The notes beneath the pieces were generated by a model. The model did not search any database and had not been told where the DNA came from. It was given only the letters and a program-made list of their open reading frames with translations. Shown here one piece after another: positions 6,329-7,388 of a stretch of 7,388 bases of DNA (position 1 is its first letter; each line of letters opens with the position of its first letter). The stretch lies in NCBI GenBank assembly GCA_013697395.1, contig JACCWY010000283.1, positions 1 to 7,388 of the forward strand, in the 5' to 3' direction. A program made the position numbers and the translations under genes. This DNA comes from Chloroflexota bacterium. GTDB taxonomy: Bacteria; Chloroflexota; Limnocylindria; QHBO01.

Positions 6329-6829
6329 CTAGGCCTCGGCGCGCTCCTCGGTGGCCGGGACGTCCTCGGCCTCATCAGTTGCTGTGTCGAAGCTCGGCTC
6401 GACAGGCGGCTCGGCGTCGAGCGCCGGCACCTCGGTCTCCGTCCGGAGGTCGAGCCCGGGCTCGGGCACGGACCCGATCTCGTCGTCGTCGCCGTCCACC
6501 GACCGTGCGGCGGCTGCCGGGGCGAGCTCGTCCGCCGGTCCTCGGTCCTCGAGCACGGTCACGAGGTGACGGAGGATCTCCTCGCTGATCAGCATGCCGC
6601 GCTCGATCTCGCGCACGTGCGCGGGCTCGATATCGAACTGGATCAGGAAGTAGCTCGCCTCGCGGTGGCGGTTGATGTCGTACGCGAGGCGTCGCTTGCC
6701 CCACGGGGAGACCTTGCTGAGGCTGCCGCCGCCATTGACGATGGCGCGTGTGACCTTCTCGACGGCCGCCTGGAGCTTGTCGTCCTCCAGGTCCGGGCGC
6801 AGCAGGAGCATGAGTTCGTAACGTCGCAT
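6329..6829 (-). CDS. rpsF: 30S ribosomal protein S6 with acidic C-terminal extension
   Basis: S6 pairs with S18 on the platform of the 30S subunit. The ferredoxin-like core spans residues 1-96: MRRYELMLLLRPDLEDD, then GKRRLAYDINRHREASYFLIQFD and ILRHLVTVLED. Residues 97-166 form a low-complexity tail rich in Glu, Asp, Ala and Pro. Usual S6 length is about 95-135, so the tail is long. The E. coli protein also carries an acidic C-terminus that is extended by glutamylation, so a charged tail has precedent. The ATG at 6829 matches the family N-terminus (MRRYE) and has AGGAGG about 11 nt upstream. It is the first gene of rpsF-ssb-rpsR, driven by the minus-strand promoter at 6962-6991 through a structured leader. 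Confidence 0.96.
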   Translation of the reverse strand: MRRYELMLLLRPDLEDDKLQAAVEKVTRAIVNGGGSLSKVSPWGKRRLAYDINRHREASYFLIQFDIEPAHVREIERGMLISEEILRHLVTVLEDRGPADELAPAAAARSVDGDDDEIGSVPEPGLDLRTETEVPALDAEPPVEPSFDTATDEAEDVPATEERAEA

Positions 6830-6955
6830 GTGAGCGTCGTCCTCCTCTCTATGGGTATGCGGCGTCGTCGGCGGGCGCCGAACGACACGGCAGAAAGGGG
6901 CCCTGTCCAGACGCGATGTCGGTACATGAACCACGCCTCCCCGGGCGGGAGGCGC
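6830..6955 (-). promoter_or_regulatory. Structured 5' leader of rpsF, possible S6:S18 autoregulatory site
   Basis: A noncoding leader of about 125 nt separates the predicted start of transcription from rpsF. Near its 5' end an 8-bp hairpin pairs GCG-rich arms 6947-6954 and 6934-6941 around a 5-nt loop. Arms TACATG and CATGTA (6955-6960, 6923-6928) can extend it, leaving a one-sided 5-nt bulge (6929-6933). The RNA then reads CCG directly after the outer stem. A second hairpin (6864-6886) has 9 bp with one bulged U. Many bacteria have an S6:S18-binding leader with a CCG in an asymmetric internal loop. The one-sided bulge and nearby CCG recall it, but I could not match the full consensus. Confidence 0.4.
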
Positions 6956-6961
6956 ATGTAC

Positions 6962-6991
6962 AGTATAGCCGTGATCGGCGCGCCGTGGCAA
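6962..6991 (-). promoter_or_regulatory. Minus-strand promoter of rpsF-ssb-rpsR
   Basis: TTGCCA (6991-6986) and TATACT (6967-6962) are separated by 18 nt. These match the sigma-70 consensus in 5 of 6 bases each. Transcription would start near 6955. The -35 lies inside the loop of the inverted repeat centred at 6987. Confidence 0.7.
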
Positions 6992-7012
6992 CGCGCCGAT
7001 CGCCCGTATACT
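6985..7012 (+). promoter_or_regulatory. Plus-strand promoter of the receiver-domain gene
   Basis: TATACT at 7007-7012 is a good -10. The best -35 is GTGGCA (6985-6990, 16-nt spacer), a 4 of 6 match that occupies almost the same bases as the minus-strand -35. The start would be near 7019, giving a leader of about 25 nt with no clear Shine-Dalgarno site before ATG 7044. Confidence 0.55.
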
Positions 7013-7043
7013 CGCGACCGACCGAACTTGCTGCTCGAGACCC

Positions 7044-7388
7044 ATGCCGCCTAATCCGATCCTCATCGTCGCGCGCGACAACGCGCTTCGCACCCAGCTC
7101 GAGTCCACGCTGCGCGAGGCCGGCTACGCGTGCACCTCGGTGGCCTCGCCCGCCGACGGCGTGGCGGTGCTGCGCGCCACCGGGTTCGACCTCATCGTTG
7201 CCGAGGGCCTCGCTGCCTCGGGCGCCATCCCGACCCTTCGCACCGCCCGCTCAGGGAGTCCGACGCCGGTCCTCGTCGTGGCCCCCGCGCGCGACGTCGA
7301 AGCGAGGATCGCGTTCCTGGAGGCCGGCGCGGACGACGTGATCGACGGCCAGTTCTCGGCCAACGAGCTCGAGGGTCGCGTGATGGCC
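7044..7388 (+). CDS. Protein with degenerate response-regulator receiver domain (partial)
   Basis: An uninterrupted frame from ATG 7044 to the window edge encodes 115 residues, with the 3' end missing. The fold pattern is that of a CheY-like receiver: PILIVARDNALR (5-16), helix, FDLIVAEG (48-55), TPVLVVAPARD (74-84), and LEAGADDVIDGQF (92-104). Key positions are altered. The first acidic pair reads A10-R11 with only D12 left, the phospho-acceptor Asp is Glu54, the switch Thr/Ser is Ala80, and the conserved Lys-Pro is Gly102-Gln103. Phosphorylation by a histidine kinase is therefore unlikely, and Glu54 may hold a fixed active-like state. A DNA-binding or other output domain probably follows beyond the window. 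The gene is divergent from rpsF and shares its promoter region. An atypical orphan transcription regulator is the most likely role; this is inference. Confidence 0.85.
   Translation, partial: MPPNPILIVARDNALRTQLESTLREAGYACTSVASPADGVAVLRATGFDLIVAEGLAASGAIPTLRTARSGSPTPVLVVAPARDVEARIAFLEAGADDVIDGQFSANELEGRVMA

Larger units (their letters stand above)
6962..7012. repeat. Mirror-symmetric dyad carrying both -10 boxes
   Basis: A perfect 10-bp inverted repeat, GATCGGCGCG (6973-6982) and CGCGCCGATC (6992-7001), has a 9-nt spacer. Exactly 5 nt outside each arm lies a -10 hexamer: AGTATA at 6962-6967 (TATACT on the minus strand) and TATACT at 7007-7012. The repeat and the pair of -10 boxes share one centre at 6987. 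It is likely an operator or a shared activator site for both directions. Confidence 0.7.

Noticed and set aside
3924..6588. Two long overlapping plus-strand open frames opposite ilvE, the antiporter, rpsR and ssb
   Set aside because: They run antisense through four recognised genes and the riboswitch, and neither product shows a family motif.
1..7388. CRISPR array, tRNA, rRNA, insertion sequence or phage genes
   Set aside because: No regularly spaced repeats, tRNA-like cloverleaf, rRNA core sequence, transposase motifs or terminal inverted repeats were seen.

Overview
This is a high-GC bacterial chromosomal segment. Seven protein-coding genes are supported: six complete genes on the minus strand, and one gene on the plus strand that runs off the right edge. 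GC-rich third codon positions, the compact rpsF-ssb-rpsR cluster with no rplI after it, and TATACT-type -10 boxes in a GC-rich background fit a free-living high-GC lineage. Chloroflexota is my first guess and Actinomycetota the second; this is inference, because no rRNA or diagnostic marker is present.

Layout, right to left along minus-strand transcription. A compact divergent promoter region (6962-7012) separates a plus-strand gene with a degenerate response-regulator receiver domain (7044 to the edge) from the minus-strand ribosomal/replication operon rpsF (S6), ssb and rpsR (S18). The two -10 boxes and a 10-bp inverted repeat are all symmetric about position 6987. A structured leader of about 125 nt precedes rpsF.

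After rpsR, in place of the usual rplI, a candidate promoter leads directly into an RNA element (5351-5453) whose sequence and fold match the yybP-ykoY manganese riboswitch. It lies upstream of a Ca2+/cation antiporter (CaCA) family membrane protein (4173-5291). The combination predicts a Mn2+-induced cation exporter.

Next, after a candidate promoter at about 4120, comes a likely three-gene operon: ilvE (branched-chain aminotransferase, GTG start at 4051), a membrane-embedded family 2 glycosyltransferase (1361-3046), and an unrecognised five-helix membrane protein with a PH-like region and an Ala/Glu-rich coiled coil (271-1356). The last two are separated by 4 nt and probably act together at the cell envelope. 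The leftmost 270 bases hold no convincing gene, only a perfect 16-bp palindrome.

The most interesting items are the riboswitch-antiporter pair, the mirror-symmetric divergent promoter, the receiver domain with Glu in place of the phospho-acceptor Asp, and the uncharacterised glycosyltransferase/PH-like membrane protein pair.
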